From the NCBI GenBank assembly GCA_949358305.1, contig OX442323.1, positions 434,001 through 498,000 of the forward strand: DNA of 64,000 nt, given 5' to 3'. A program made the translations under genes and the position numbers. The notes beneath the pieces are model-generated. The model worked only from the letters and a program-made list of their open reading frames with translations, searched no databases and was not told the DNA's origin. Position 1 is the first letter of the stretch. The number at the start of each line of letters is the position of its first letter. Shown here piece after piece: positions 21,404-32,633 of the stretch. This DNA is from Strigamia acuminata. Its lineage: Eukaryota; Arthropoda; Chilopoda; Geophilomorpha; Linotaeniidae.

Positions 21404-22399
21404 TTTCTCTGTCCTCTCTCACAAAAAATTCGGCTGTGAAATTTGGAAAGAACAGATAAAAACGGGCATGACAATTCAACTTTGTTTTAATTTTTAAGAG
21501 AATAAACCTTTTTATTTTATCCCCCAAAAATATCTCAACATTCACGGTTTTTGTTTTAACTTTAAAGAGAATAAACTTTTTAATTTTATCCCCCAAAAAG
21601 CACTCAATTTTCACGGTCCTTGGTGACACGTGAGAATTTTAGAATATCAAATGTTTGGCCAATCGAGGATGACCAAAAATTTGAGCGGTTTTGTGTACGT
21701 AAATAAAACGTGACACAATTACCCTGCACAGTTTGAAAATAATTGACGGTTTGTTTTGCAACAAAGCACGCCAATAAACTCTTTCGAAAACAATTGACGG
21801 TTCGTTTTGCAACAAAACACGCCAATAACTCCTAACATTAAATTTAGATTCTACTGACAGCTCAATCAACTTGAAACTAGTCAGTTCTACTCGAAATAAA
21901 TCTAATCTCCCCCGCTTATGGCGGTTATAGTGGAGAACTAAGCATGCAATGAAAAAACACTTCAAAAGTTGTAAAATAGACACTTTATCGAAATTTTCCC
22001 GAAAACCAACAAATGTAACTACCAAAATCCCATAAAGACACTTGATACTGTTCCCCTTAATAACCAAAATCTCCAAAATTTCAATTTCAAAAGGCAAAAC
22101 ACTAAAAAATGCAATTATTCAAGGGGCGAATCCGCTTTCCAACACGACGCGTTGTGTTATCCAGTGTTGTGACCTTGAACTCCAACTGCATGCACACTTT
22201 TGTTCGTTTTCGCCGCCAAAGCAGTCCCCGTCGTAACTTCTGTCACGTTGAACGTTGACTCTTGACATGGGTGACGAAACACGAACGAATTGTTCCTCCG
22301 TCGCACCAAACACTTTTTCAAACGTATTGATGATGCACTGGAAAAACTCACGAATTGCAGACGGAATCCTGGTCACGGCTACCAAAAGCTTCGCATCTG
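21404..22399 (-). other. Untranslated leader of element B
   Basis: About 1 kb between the 5' LTR and the polyprotein start. It contains two imperfect tandem repeats: one of about 69 bp (21481-21617, sharing AAGAGAATAAAC and TATCCCCCAAAAA) and one of about 51 bp (21735-21833, sharing AATTGACGGTT and TTTTGCAACAAA). C's leader has the same pairs. ORFs here are not conserved between B and C. A role in packaging or translation is possible but not shown. Confidence 0.7.
22371..22387 (-). promoter_or_regulatory. Primer-binding-site-like motif, element B
   Basis: Minus-strand TTTTGGTAGCCGTGACC, 12 nt inside the 5' LTR. TGG is the expected first triplet of a tRNA primer site. The motif is shared with C, D and F, while the tRNA itself was not identified. 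Confidence 0.6.
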
Positions 22400-23589
22400 T
22401 GTTGCAGGTCAACAAGACAGAAGGAAAGGAATGGCGATGCGTATCCAAATTCAAGACACTTGAGCTCGCCCAAGGTCGTATGGCGTGGCTAGTACGAAAA
22501 TCGCACTGGAGAGCAATAAATCCGCAACAAATGGCATTGTTGAACCGCTGGAACAATGTGGAGAACACCTGCACCAAGTATCCAATAGGTGGCGGAAACA
22601 TAAGTTGGCCTGAGAAATTTTAAACTACTCACTACACATTGAATGTGTTTGAAAATAAGCCTAAAACAAGAGCTAATAAAACACAACACATTTATTCAAA
22701 GGTTGGTTAATAACTGATGAAATTACAGCAATTAGATTGGTTCTTAGAGAACCGCACATGCGCAGTACCGAATATGGCACGCGCCAGGCCGATAGCGGCG
22801 AAATACAGATACACAAAAGATTCCGTTACCATGGTAACGGAGGAAACAAGATCACGGCAAAGTTGGCATTTGCTTAAAAATGCACTAAAAATACATTGAA
22901 ATACATTGAAATGACCACAAGAATGCGGTGAACAAAAAAGCTAATCACAACAATGTCCAAAAACACGTTAAACAATGAGATATTAGCAATAAACCGATCT
23001 CGGAAAGAGAGGATTGACGATAGCCAATCACAGGCCAGGAAAATTACATAACGATCACATTTGAATTTCGATCGGTACAAAAGCACAAAATTATCGAAGA
23101 ATACATACTGAATAATAACGCAATGTAATAGTAAATGCAAATTATGTGATATAAAATACAAAAATAACGGTTACATTGTGTAATCGTCGCTTGGGACAAA
23201 CATGGCGACCGGCGAACATAACAAAGGTGTTGGATCAAACATGGCGTCCGGCGAACATAACATCGGCGGCAAAATCACACGTAAAATGAATGTAAAAACA
23301 CTAAATGTAAATAATCAATAAAGTATCGATTAAATAACAAGAATAAGATAATAAATGCACGGAATAAGATAATTGAAATAAATACAAAGCATAAACACTA
23401 CTAAATATTGAAAAGTATGAATAAAAATCAAGTCAAAACACTTTAATAAGCAATAAAAATCTGAAAAGTGAAAAAATACCAATTAGGCAAAGGAAATAAA
23501 AACACTTAAAGATTTTAATCAACTCAAAGTAAATGGTAATAAATAATGACAATAAAATAGCACAACAATATCTACGCTGTCTTGCAACA
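22400..23589 (-). repeat. 5' LTR of element B (1190 bp)
   Basis: Matches 14913-16102 in length and, by eye, in sequence, including the U3 deletion. Ends at 23589 beside the right ACAC target duplication. Confidence 0.93.
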
Positions 23590-24870
23590 ACACAACACAT
23601 TTATTCAAAGGTTGGTTAATAACTGAAGAAATTACAGCAATTAGATTGGTTCTTAGAGAACCGCACATGCGCAGTACCGAATATGGCACGCGCCAGGCCG
23701 ATAGCGGCGAAATACAGATACACAAAAGATTCCGTTACCATGGTAACGGAGGAAACAAGATCACGGCAAAGTTGGCATTTGCTTAAAAATGCACTAAAAA
23801 TACATTGAAATACATTGAAATGACCACAAGAATGCGGTGAACAAAAAAGCTAATCACAACAATGTCCAAAAACACGTTAAACAATGAGATATTAGCAATA
23901 AACCGATCTCGGAAAGAAAGGATTGACGATAGCCAATCACAGGCCAGGAAAATTACATAACGATCACATTTGAATTTCGATCGGTACAAAAGCACAAAAT
24001 TATCAAAGAATACATACTGAATAATAACGCAATGTAATAGTAAATGCAAATTATGTGATATAAAATACAAAAATAACGGTTACATTGTGTAATCGTCGCT
24101 TGGGACAAACATGGCGACCGGCGAACATAACAAAGGTGTTGGATCAAACATGGCGTCCGGCGAACAAAACATCGGCGGCAAAATACACGTAAAATGAATG
24201 TAAGAACACTAAATGTAAATAATCAATAAAGTATCGATTAAATTATAAGAATAATTATCAATTCTCTTCACAAAACATCGGAATAAAATACACAGATTGA
24301 ATAAATACGAATTTATCGGCCAAACGAACATTCCCGGCTGCGCTTTTATGGCAGACGGAAACGAACGTTCAAACCAATCAAACGGAACTTCCAAAGCAGT
24401 TTTGATGCATCTAGATAGAAAGAGCATGCTTGAATTAGTCTAAACGAATGCTTAATAAAATTCCAAGTGATTTGAAAAGTACTAAACAAAAGGTTAGAAG
24501 GCGGAACCGTAACTTTACGGGAAACAGAAATATGACGTCACTAGCATCGCAAATGTATGCTAGGAAACGAAATTTGCACCAAAACAGTTCGAAATCAATA
24601 CAAACTCTCAAAAAACAAGTGAATAAGTCAATAAATGCACGGAATAAGATATTTGAAATCAATACAAAGCATAAACATTACTGAATATTGAAAAGTATGA
24701 ATAAAAATCAAGTCAAAACACTTTAATAAGCAATAAAAAAATCTGAAAAGTGAAAAAATACCAATTAGGCAAAGGAAATTAAAACACTTAAAGATTTTAA
24801 TAAACTCAAAGTAAATGGTAAAAATATTGACAATAAAATAGCACAACAATTTCTACGCTGTCTTGCAACA
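23590..24870 (-). repeat. 3' LTR of element C, inner part
   Basis: Continues the LTR begun at 14628-14912 after the B insertion; ACAC at 23590-23593 is the duplicated target. It keeps the 372-bp U3 segment missing from B (about 24241-24640). Starts, on the minus strand, TGTTGCAAGACAGCGTAGAAATTG at 24870. Confidence 0.92.
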
Positions 24871-24930
24871 GCGAATTGCCGGCGAGAGGACAGAGATGGA
24901 GAACCACGCAAAAAAATCACAAAAGAAAAA

Positions 24931-27900
24931 TCACTCAAGTTCTAGGGCTCTCACATGCTTGACTGACCTTTTCAACTCACGTCCATCGGGTAGCACAACT
25001 TTTATCACACGGATTTGACCATCCTCACCGGGAAAAATTTCTTTTATCCTGGCAAGTGGCCAAAAATATGGGTTAGTACCCATTTTCTCTAGCAACACGA
25101 TTTGGTCTACTTTAGGGTTTTTGAAGAACTTATCACCTTTGGATTCATAAAAATTCCTCAATTGCATGAGGTAACTCTTTTTCCAAATTTTCCAGAACTC
25201 CCAAATAAATTGGCGTCGTTTAATGTCCAGTTTTCTCAAATCGGATTTTTTAATTGCACTCAATTGTTTGTTTATTACGTATTTAGGCATACCTCCGGTT
25301 AGAAAGTTTTCAGGTGCCAAAATTCTACCACCATCAACACTGTCGGGGACATAACTTAAGGGTCGTGAATTTAGCACTGAACTAATTTCCAGAGCCAAAG
25401 TTTGGAGAGTTTCTAAGTCTACGGTGCTGCGCAACAATGTCTTTCGAAGTTTATCTTTTACAGAGCGGACTAGACGCTCCCACGCTCCGCCCATCCATGG
25501 AGACAGCGGTGGGATGAATGTCCAGAGCACCCTTTTTTCAGATAGGAATGTTTTCACGTCATTATGACCGATGAGTTTCCCCCATGATTGTAATTCGAGG
25601 CTTCCGCGCTCAAACGTCTTACTGTTGTCAGAGAAAATCTTCCCGGGGTATCCATAGCGTGCCCCAAATCTTCTCATTGCAAGCAAAAACTTTGGCACAG
25701 AAAGGTCCTCTGATACTTCTAAATGTATGGAACGGGTCACCATACACGTAAAAAGCAAGATATATACTTTTTTCTTTTCTTTCTTGTTGCTGCCGACATA
25801 AATGGGACCCAAGTGGTCAACTCCGGTGTTTTGAAATGGCGCCGCTGGTGTCACACGTTCAGCAGGAAGGTCACCCGTTGAAGGGTTGTTGCGTGCAAGT
25901 TTTCCTCGTCGGCAAATCTCACATTCTCGAATAACTGTTTGTATAGTTCTTCGTCCTCTTATAATCCAAAATTGTTCGCGTAGGTGATACAAAGTTTCGC
26001 TTATGTCACCGTGAAGCAACTCCAAATGCACTTTTTTAATTAACAGTCTTGTTATCCAACTATCATAATGCAAAATAATTGGATACACTTCATCAAATGT
26101 CAATAAAGATTTTTTCAAGCGGCTACGAAGTCGAAGTAATCCGTCCTCGTCAATGAAGAGCTCGAAATTGCGTAGGGTGGAGTGTTTAGACAGTTTTCTT
26201 TTGTTTTTCACATCATCAATCTCCTCAGAAAAATGTAATTTCTGAGAAAACTGCAGGATCTTCAATTGGTTGTCCTCTAACTCGAGTGGCGAGAGAGGCT
26301 CACCGCGCAAAAGTTTGTTTTTCCATCGCAAAATATACGAAAAAACTCTCAAAAGTTTGTTGTAATTCCGGAAACGTTTGAAAAATTGTCCAATAAAACT
26401 TTCCTTAACTTGAATAGTCATCACTACAATTTTTCGTTCCTCTTCTGGAAGAATCTCTTGTATAATTTCTGTTTTTTCTAGTTTTGAGACATCAACTCCA
26501 AACCACCAAAGTTTATTTTGCATCAATGTTTTTGAGTTATGTGGTCGAGTCAACAAATCTGCTGGGTTAAATTCCGTTGGTACGTGAGACCATTGTTCGG
26601 GTTTGGTGGAAGAAATAATTTCTTGAACACGGTTTGAGACGTATGGCTTCCATACGTTCTTGTCCGAATTTATCCAGGCTAGAGTTATGGTGGAGTCCGA
26701 GTAGTATCGCACTTCAGTGACCGGGTAACCGGGAAGAAAGTTTTTTAACAGGTACTTGGTCATTCGCACTCCTACCACTGCTGCAGTTAATTCAAGTCGA
26801 GGAAGAGTCACTTTTTTCGTCGGCGCAATACGACATTTACTCAACAATAAAGTTCTTTTGCCCTCCAGATTGACGACAAAAATTGAACAGCCAAATGCCT
26901 TTGTGCTTGCGTCACAGAAAACTTCTAAAGTGATGTCTTGACCGGAATAAGTCTGCAGCCAACGTTGTACTTTCAATTCTTTCAATTTTTGTATGTCTTG
27001 ACTCCATTCTTCGACTTCTTTTTTCTCTGAGTCAAGAATCTTTTCATCCCAGTTTTTTGTTCTAATCCAGATTGCTTGAACTAGCAGTTTCATTTGAAGC
27101 ACAACAGGAGCAATGAGTCCCATTGGATCGAATATGGAAGCCATTAATGAAACAACTTCTCGCTTCGTATTCGGAATTTTTTCAATTGTCGGAATGTTAA
27201 ACATCATGACATCTTCTGCCGTGTTCCACAATATTCCAAGCATTTTTATAATTCCTAAGTCCGAAAACTCCTCTCCTCGCATATGAAAACCTTCTTTTTT
27301 CAAATTGTTGAAGACGTCCTTGCTTGAGGTCGCCCACTTCACGAGGGGAAGCTTTCCGTCGTCTAATATCATTTTCAGTTTCTCGCAATGTGATGTTGTG
27401 TCGGCTGTAAAATCTCCTCCTGACGTCAAATCATCCATGAAGATTCCATCATCGAGTGCGTCGACTTCTTTTGCATGAGTTTCTTCAAATTGTTTCGCTT
27501 GTTTCCTAATCGTCGCACACAAGAGGAATGGAGAAGAAATGACGCCAAATGGCACGACAATCATTCGCAGAACCAATAGATTATTCCACAAATTTTGCCA
27601 TGAGTATGGCTCTTTGAAATAGTCACGAGCGACCCACAAAAAACGTAAAAAGTTTGTTTGAGTTGGGTTGATCATAACCTGGAGAAACGCTTGCTTAATG
27701 TCTGCTATTATTGGAATACAATAGAGACGGAATCTCACAATAACGAGTATTAAGTCTGGATTAAGGGAGGGTCCCGGAAATAAACAGTCATTGAGGGAAA
27801 GTTTCCCCTTCTTGGATGAAGACGCGTTGAACACTACTCGAAATTTCGTCGTGTCTCGATCCTCCTTGATTACAGGATGGTGAGGTATATTGTATGTTCC

Positions 27901-30171
27901 TTTCTTCAGAAAACGCTCTTCTTTTGGGACTTCCTCCGCGTGATTTTCGTGAATATACTGCCACATGGACTCGTCGTAACGTTTTTTGTAGTCCTCGTTG
28001 GCATCTATTCTATTGAGCGTGTTGGCCAGTTGATTCATGGCCAATTCCCAATTGGACTCCAAGTCGACTTCCTGTCCGTTGAATGGCAGCATGACTTCAT
28101 AACGTCCATCGTCTAGACGCTTCGTAGTTGATTCGAATCGATCGCGAATAAAGTCGGATTCTTTTTCTCCCGCATTTATTCCGATTGCTTCCAAGTTCCA
28201 CAGTTTGTCCAATTTTTCTTGGATGTCTAAGTCGCATGTGTTGCAACATGTTGTCAATTCTTCCTCATCTTCGAATAAATTGGTGTTCCCCGCCGCTCCG
28301 GACAAGACCCAACCAAAAATTGTATTTATTAATCCAAGATCTGCGTTTACTTTTTTCTTGCCGTCCTTAACGACCTTCCACCACACGTCGACTCCTAAAA
28401 GCACGTCGATTTGAGAAGTCTTAGCTGGTAGGTCTTCAGCAAGTTCAAGGTTTAACTTCTTCACCTTGTCTATTATTGATGAGTTAAGAATGCCCTGCAC
28501 TCGTGGCAAATTTTCCACAGAAAGCATTGAAAGTTTCAAATCTTGAGTGTCATTTTTACTTTGCAATGTGACATTAAACACATCATAGTCCGTGGCTGCT
28601 GGAGACGAGTCGTTGAATCTCTGTGTGGTGGCAGAGACACTGCCGCATTTTTTCAGTTTCAGTCTTTCAACAAATTCTTTTGTAATGAACGATCGATGGC
28701 TTCCCGGATCAATCATTCCACGAATGCTGTGAGTTCCTCCTGATTTGGTCTTGAGGTCCGCAGTGAAGATCATTAGTTGTAGAGTCGTCGAGATCGCGCA
28801 TGAAACATGTGTTGTTACTTGTGGCTCCTTCGGCTTCTCCGCAGCGCTCGTTGAATTCTTCACCTCGGATTTTTTGCATATTGTGGAATGGTGTCGCCCA
28901 CCACAATGTTTACAAGAAAATTTGACCTTGCAGTCTCCCACTCTATGTCCAGTTCTGAAACAGTTAAAACACAGTCTGTTTTTCTTTACTATTTCGATTT
29001 TCGCGTTGATTTCGAAATCCTTTTTACAAGAGCCGTTTAAATGTTCATCATCACAAAAAATGCACTTGCTTGTCCTTAAAGGCACACTCTTGCTGTCAGA
29101 TTTCGTTTCATTCTTTGTTTTGGCACTAGTAGACTGCTTGGCGTCTTGAGTAGCTGCGCACGTGGTCATTGAACCTTTCACTTTCGGTTTCTCCACTTCA
29201 GATTTTTCATTCTTGTCTTTTTTCGATTTTTCAGAAACGCTTTCAGTTCGTTCGGCCATCGCAACTTCATTCACAAAGAAATTGAGCAACCTAACAATGT
29301 TCTTATTTTGAATTCCGTGAACTTGGTAAAATCTTAATGCCATTGAAGTTGGAAACTTGCTAATTATGTCGGGCAATAAGAAAGCTCCGGAAGTCTGAAT
29401 AGGAATTTTTAGTTGCTCGAGAAGTCTAATAGTCGCAGAAATCTTTGTCAAATTTGTTTTTATCGCTTTAGTTGGATATACACTTGAAACAGCTTTTAAT
29501 TCTCGAATTGATTTTATTAACGCAGTTTGTTGGGCATCCTCATCACCAAAATGTCTTTCGAGTTCTTCTCTTGCAAGGTCGTAGGATTCCTCGATCAGGG
29601 GAAAAGTTGAGATGAGAATTGCCGCTTCTCCAGTACACATAGTTTGTAAATACTGGAGTTTTTCAATGTTACTCAGGTCTGGATCCTTGTGTACGGAGGT
29701 CTCGAAGTTGCTTTTGAATGTTCTGTACTTCAAAATATCTCCCTCGAATTTTACGGAATCCAGTTTGGGCAGCTTCGAATTTTTTCTAAACGTTGCTGTC
29801 GCGTTCAAGGTTGTATTCTGGTTTGAGCTTGTCGACGTATTTAATCTTCCTCCCAAAGTTGGAAGTGATCGCTTTGAAATTTCGTATCTCGTGCGAAGAA
29901 GATCCACTCTTGCTTGCATAGTCTCAAGCTTGTCAATGCATTCTAGATAATAGCCGTGGTCCGAATATTCCTGTAGATCATTCAGCGCACCGACTATTCT
30001 CGTTTCTTTCGGGGTCGCAGTTTGCACCAGCGCTTCCAGTTCACCTGGATCTGCTGTCTTCTCCGATATAGACAACAAATGATTCATTGCAGTGACTTGC
30101 GATTCCCAACGTTGTTGTTGCACTTCGATTTGATCCTCAGTTAGAAGATCTCTCATTGTAGGTTCCGCCAT
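24931..30171 (-). CDS. BEL/Pao Gag-Pol polyprotein (element C), 1746 aa
   Basis: Open polyprotein collinear with B: coiled coil, DUF1759-like Gag, three zinc knuckles, D-P-G-S protease, reverse transcriptase with FMDD at 911-914, RNase H, HHCC/DDE integrase and DUF5641-like end. Most of it is nearly identical to B, but differences cluster in short patches (about 25890-25935, 26615-26750, 28000-28085, 29065-29120, 29555-29600), as if parts came from another template. The start ATG corresponds to B's. The gene looks intact, but the element has a truncated 5' LTR and a 3' LTR broken by B, so the copy is unlikely to move by itself. Its protein could still act in trans if transcribed. Confidence 0.95.
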   Translation of the reverse strand: MAEPTMRDLLTEDQIEVQQQRWESQVTAMNHLLSISEKTADPGELEALVQTATPKETRIVGALNDLQEYSDHGYYLECIDKLETMQARVDLLRTRYEISKRSLPTLGGRLNTSTSSNQNTTLNATATFRKNSKLPKLDSVKFEGDILKYRTFKSNFETSVHKDPDLSNIEKLQYLQTMCTGEAAILISTFPLIEESYDLAREELERHFGDEDAQQTALIKSIRELKAVSSVYPTKAIKTNLTKISATIRLLEQLKIPIQTSGAFLLPDIISKFPTSMALRFYQVHGIQNKNIVRLLNFFVNEVAMAERTESVSEKSKKDKNEKSEVEKPKVKGSMTTCAATQDAKQSTSAKTKNETKSDSKSVPLRTSKCIFCDDEHLNGSCKKDFEINAKIEIVKKNRLCFNCFRTGHRVGDCKVKFSCKHCGGRHHSTICKKSEVKNSTSAAEKPKEPQVTTHVSCAISTTLQLMIFTADLKTKSGGTHSIRGMIDPGSHRSFITKEFVERLKLKKCGSVSATTQRFNDSSPAATDYDVFNVTLQSKNDTQDLKLSMLSVENLPRVQGILNSSIIDKVKKLNLELAEDLPAKTSQIDVLLGVDVWWKVVKDGKKKVNADLGLINTIFGWVLSGAAGNTNLFEDEEELTTCCNTCDLDIQEKLDKLWNLEAIGINAGEKESDFIRDRFESTTKRLDDGRYEVMLPFNGQEVDLESNWELAMNQLANTLNRIDANEDYKKRYDESMWQYIHENHAEEVPKEERFLKKGTYNIPHHPVIKEDRDTTKFRVVFNASSSKKGKLSLNDCLFPGPSLNPDLILVIVRFRLYCIPIIADIKQAFLQVMINPTQTNFLRFLWVARDYFKEPYSWQNLWNNLLVLRMIVVPFGVISSPFLLCATIRKQAKQFEETHAKEVDALDDGIFMDDLTSGGDFTADTTSHCEKLKMILDDGKLPLVKWATSSKDVFNNLKKEGFHMRGEEFSDLGIIKMLGILWNTAEDVMMFNIPTIEKIPNTKREVVSLMASIFDPMGLIAPVVLQMKLLVQAIWIRTKNWDEKILDSEKKEVEEWSQDIQKLKELKVQRWLQTYSGQDITLEVFCDASTKAFGCSIFVVNLEGKRTLLLSKCRIAPTKKVTLPRLELTAAVVGVRMTKYLLKNFLPGYPVTEVRYYSDSTITLAWINSDKNVWKPYVSNRVQEIISSTKPEQWSHVPTEFNPADLLTRPHNSKTLMQNKLWWFGVDVSKLEKTEIIQEILPEEERKIVVMTIQVKESFIGQFFKRFRNYNKLLRVFSYILRWKNKLLRGEPLSPLELEDNQLKILQFSQKLHFSEEIDDVKNKRKLSKHSTLRNFELFIDEDGLLRLRSRLKKSLLTFDEVYPIILHYDSWITRLLIKKVHLELLHGDISETLYHLREQFWIIRGRRTIQTVIRECEICRRGKLARNNPSTGDLPAERVTPAAPFQNTGVDHLGPIYVGSNKKEKKKVYILLFTCMVTRSIHLEVSEDLSVPKFLLAMRRFGARYGYPGKIFSDNSKTFERGSLELQSWGKLIGHNDVKTFLSEKRVLWTFIPPLSPWMGGAWERLVRSVKDKLRKTLLRSTVDLETLQTLALEISSVLNSRPLSYVPDSVDGGRILAPENFLTGGMPKYVINKQLSAIKKSDLRKLDIKRRQFIWEFWKIWKKSYLMQLRNFYESKGDKFFKNPKVDQIVLLEKMGTNPYFWPLARIKEIFPGEDGQIRVIKVVLPDGRELKRSVKHVRALELE

Positions 30172-31168
30172 TTTCTCTGTCCTCTCTCACAAAAAATTCG
30201 GCTGTGAAATTTGGAAAGAACAGATAAAAACGGGCATGACAATTCAACTTTGTTTTAATTTTTAAGAGAATAAACCTTGTAATTTTATCCCCCAAAAATT
30301 TCTCAATTTTCACGGTTTTTGTTTTAACTTTAAAGAGAATAAACGTTTTTATTTTATCCCCCAAAAAGCACTCAATTTTCACGGTCCTTGGTGACACGTG
30401 AGAATTTTAGAATATCAAATGTTTGGCCAATCGAGGATGACCAAAAATTTGAGCGGTTTTTGTGTACGTAAATAAAACGTGACACAATTACCCTGCACAG
30501 TTTGAAAATAATTGACGGTTTGTTTTGCAACAAAGCACGCCAATAAACTCTTTTGAAAACAATTGACGGTTCGTTTTGCAACAAAACACGCCAATAACTC
30601 CTAACATTAAATTTTGACTCTACTGACAGCTCATTCAACTTGAAACTAGTCAGTTCTACTCGAAATAAATCTAATCTCCCCCGCTTATGGCGGTTATAAT
30701 GGAGAACTAAGCATGCAATGAAAAAACACTTCAAAAGTTGTAAAATAGACACTTTATCGAAATTTTCCCGAAAACCAACAAATGCAACTACCAAAATCCC
30801 ATAGAGACACTTGATACAGTTCCCCTTAATAACCAAAATCTCCAAAATTTCAATTTCAAAAGGCAAAACACTGTAAAATGCAATTATTCCAGGGGCGAAT
30901 CCGCTTTCCAACACGACGCGTTGTGTTATCCAGTGTTGTGACCTTGAACTCCAACTGCATGCACACTTTTGTTCGTTTTCGCCGCCAAAGAAGTCCCCGT
31001 CGTAACTTCTGTCACGTTGAACGTTGACTTTTGACATGGGTGACGAAACACGAACGTATTGTTCTTCCGTCGCACCAAACACTTTTTCAAACGTATTGAT
31101 GATGCACTGGAAAAACTCACGAATTGCAGACGGAATCCTGGTCACGGCAACCAAAAGCTTCGTATCTG
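30172..31168 (-). other. Untranslated leader of element C
   Basis: Homologous to B's leader, with the same paired tandem repeats (about 30249-30385 and 30504-30602). A 332-codon open frame (30372-31370) runs through it into the LTR but is broken in B, so it is not called a gene. The end next to the LTR carries the primer-site-like motif. Confidence 0.7.
31140..31156 (-). promoter_or_regulatory. Primer-binding-site-like motif, element C
   Basis: Minus-strand TTTTGGTTGCCGTGACC, 12 nt inside the 5' LTR; one base differs from B. Confidence 0.58.
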
Positions 31169-32103
31169 TGTTGCAGGTCAACAAGACAGACAGAAAGGAA
31201 TGGCGATGCGTATCCAAATTCAAGACACTTGAGCTCGCCCAAGGTCGTATGGCGTGGCTAGTACGAAAATCGCACTGGAGAGCAATAAATCCGCAACAAA
31301 TGGCATTGTTGTACCGCTGGAACAATGTGGAGAACACCTGCACCAAGTATCCAATAGGTGGCGGAAACATAAGTTGGCCTGAGAATTTTTAAACTACTCA
31401 CTACACATTGAATGTGTTTGAAAATAAACCTAAAACAAGAGCTAATAAAACACAACACATTTATTCAAAGGTTGGTTAATAACTGAAGAAATTACAGCAA
31501 TTAGATTGGTTCTTAGAGAACCGCACATGCGCAGTACCGAATATGGCACGCGCCAGGCCGATAGCGGCGAAATACAGATACACGAAAGATTCCGTTACCA
31601 TGGTAACGGAGGAAACAAGATCACGGCAAAGTTGGCATTTGCTTAAAAATGCACTAAAAATACATTGAAATACATTGAAATGACCACAAGAATGCGGTGA
31701 ACAAAAAAGCTAATCACAACAATGTCCAAAAACACGTTAAACAATGAGATATTAGCAATAAACCGATCTCGGAAAGAAAGGATTGACGATAGCCAATCAC
31801 AGGCCAGGAAAATTACATAACGATCACATTTGAATTTCGATCGGTACAAAAGCACAAAATTATCAAAGAATACATACTGAATAATAACGCAATGTAATAG
31901 TAAATGCAAATTATGTGATATAAAATACAAAAATAACGGTTACATTGTGTAATCGTCGCTTGGGACAAACATGGCGACTGGCGAACATAACAAAGGTGTT
32001 GGATCAAACATGGCGTCCGGCGAACAAAACATCGGCGGCAAAATACACGTAAAATGAATGTAAGAACACTAAATGTAAATAATCAATAAAGTATCGATTA
32101 AAT
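31169..32103 (-). repeat. 5' LTR of element C, truncated (935 of about 1562 bp)
   Basis: Matches the 3' LTR of C up to GTATCGATTAAAT (32103) and then stops abruptly. The missing part is the outer U3 end, about 627 bp. The conserved dyad block and poly(A) signal remain. No right-hand target duplication can be identified. Confidence 0.9.
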
Positions 32104-32294
32104 AGTGAGTTTGCGGTTGCCAATTGTTCCTTATAATTATGAGTTACAAGCTCATAATTATAATTATAATTCCTTCTTGAAATAAGCACTTGCGGTACAA
32201 TAAATATTTCATAAATTATACTTATAAATACCATGTGAACAGTACAAATCTCTTGCATGTAATGGTAGAACAAATCCATATGCAAAAGAAAATG
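32104..32294. other. Unidentified 191-bp segment with a perfect hairpin
   Basis: AT-rich DNA between the broken C LTR and the satellite, unlike any other sequence in the window. It contains a 13-bp perfect inverted repeat TTATAATTATGAG with a 7-nt loop (32131-32163). It may be filler DNA or part of another mobile element; no coding potential was seen. Confidence 0.5.
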
Positions 32295-32633
32295 AAGTCC
32301 AATGTCTCTGAATGTTCAGAAATAGTGTTTAAACCTTAGTAGAAGCCTTCAATGTAAGTTTTAGCAACATCCAAGCAATACATTTTGAAAAAAAAATTTT
32401 GAGCTTATTTCACATCGCAGTTGACTTAGCACAAACACCACAAGACCAATGTCTCTGAATGTTCAGAAATAGTGTTTAAACCTTAGTAGAAGGCTCCAAT
32501 GTAAGTTTTAGAAACATCTAACTAATGATTTGGGAGAATAGACTTTTGATCTCATCACAGTTGACTTAGCACAAACACCACAAGACCAATGTTTCTGAAT
32601 GTTCAGAAATAGTGTTTAAACCTTAGTAGAAGG
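32295..32633. repeat. Satellite, short block
   Basis: A little over two monomers (one of the 147-bp type, one of the 140-bp type and part of a third) up to the solo D LTR, which interrupts a monomer at AAGG. Confidence 0.95.

Larger units (their letters stand above)
14913..23589 (-). mobile_element. Complete BEL/Pao retrotransposon B, nested in C
   Basis: 8677-bp full-length element: LTRs 14913-16102 and 22400-23589 (1190 bp each, visually identical), leader 21404-22399, one polyprotein gene 16163-21403. Flanked by a 4-bp duplication ACAC (14909-14912 and 23590-23593) within the C LTR. A primer-site-like motif sits just inside the 5' LTR, and CCGGCAATTCGC precedes the 3' LTR. Everything needed for autonomy appears to be present, and identical LTRs indicate recent insertion. 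Confidence 0.95.
14628..32103 (-). mobile_element. BEL/Pao retrotransposon C (hosts nested element B)
   Basis: Minus-strand element inserted in satellite. 3' LTR: 14628-14912 plus 23590-24870, split by element B. Polyprotein gene: 24931-30171. Leader: 30172-31168. 5' LTR: 31169-32103, which lacks its outer part. The two halves of the 3' LTR belong together because the left part carries the same local variant (GACAGACAGAAAGG) as C's own 5' LTR, whereas B's LTRs carry GACAGAAGGAAAGG. The few mismatches between the two C LTRs (for example at 24115 versus 31978) make C older than B, in line with the nesting. Confidence 0.92.

Noticed and set aside
30372-31370. 332-codon minus-strand ORF spanning C's leader and LTR
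   Set aside because: The corresponding frame in B is broken by frame changes and stops, it has no recognisable domain, and it crosses the primer-site region. Treated as chance open frame.
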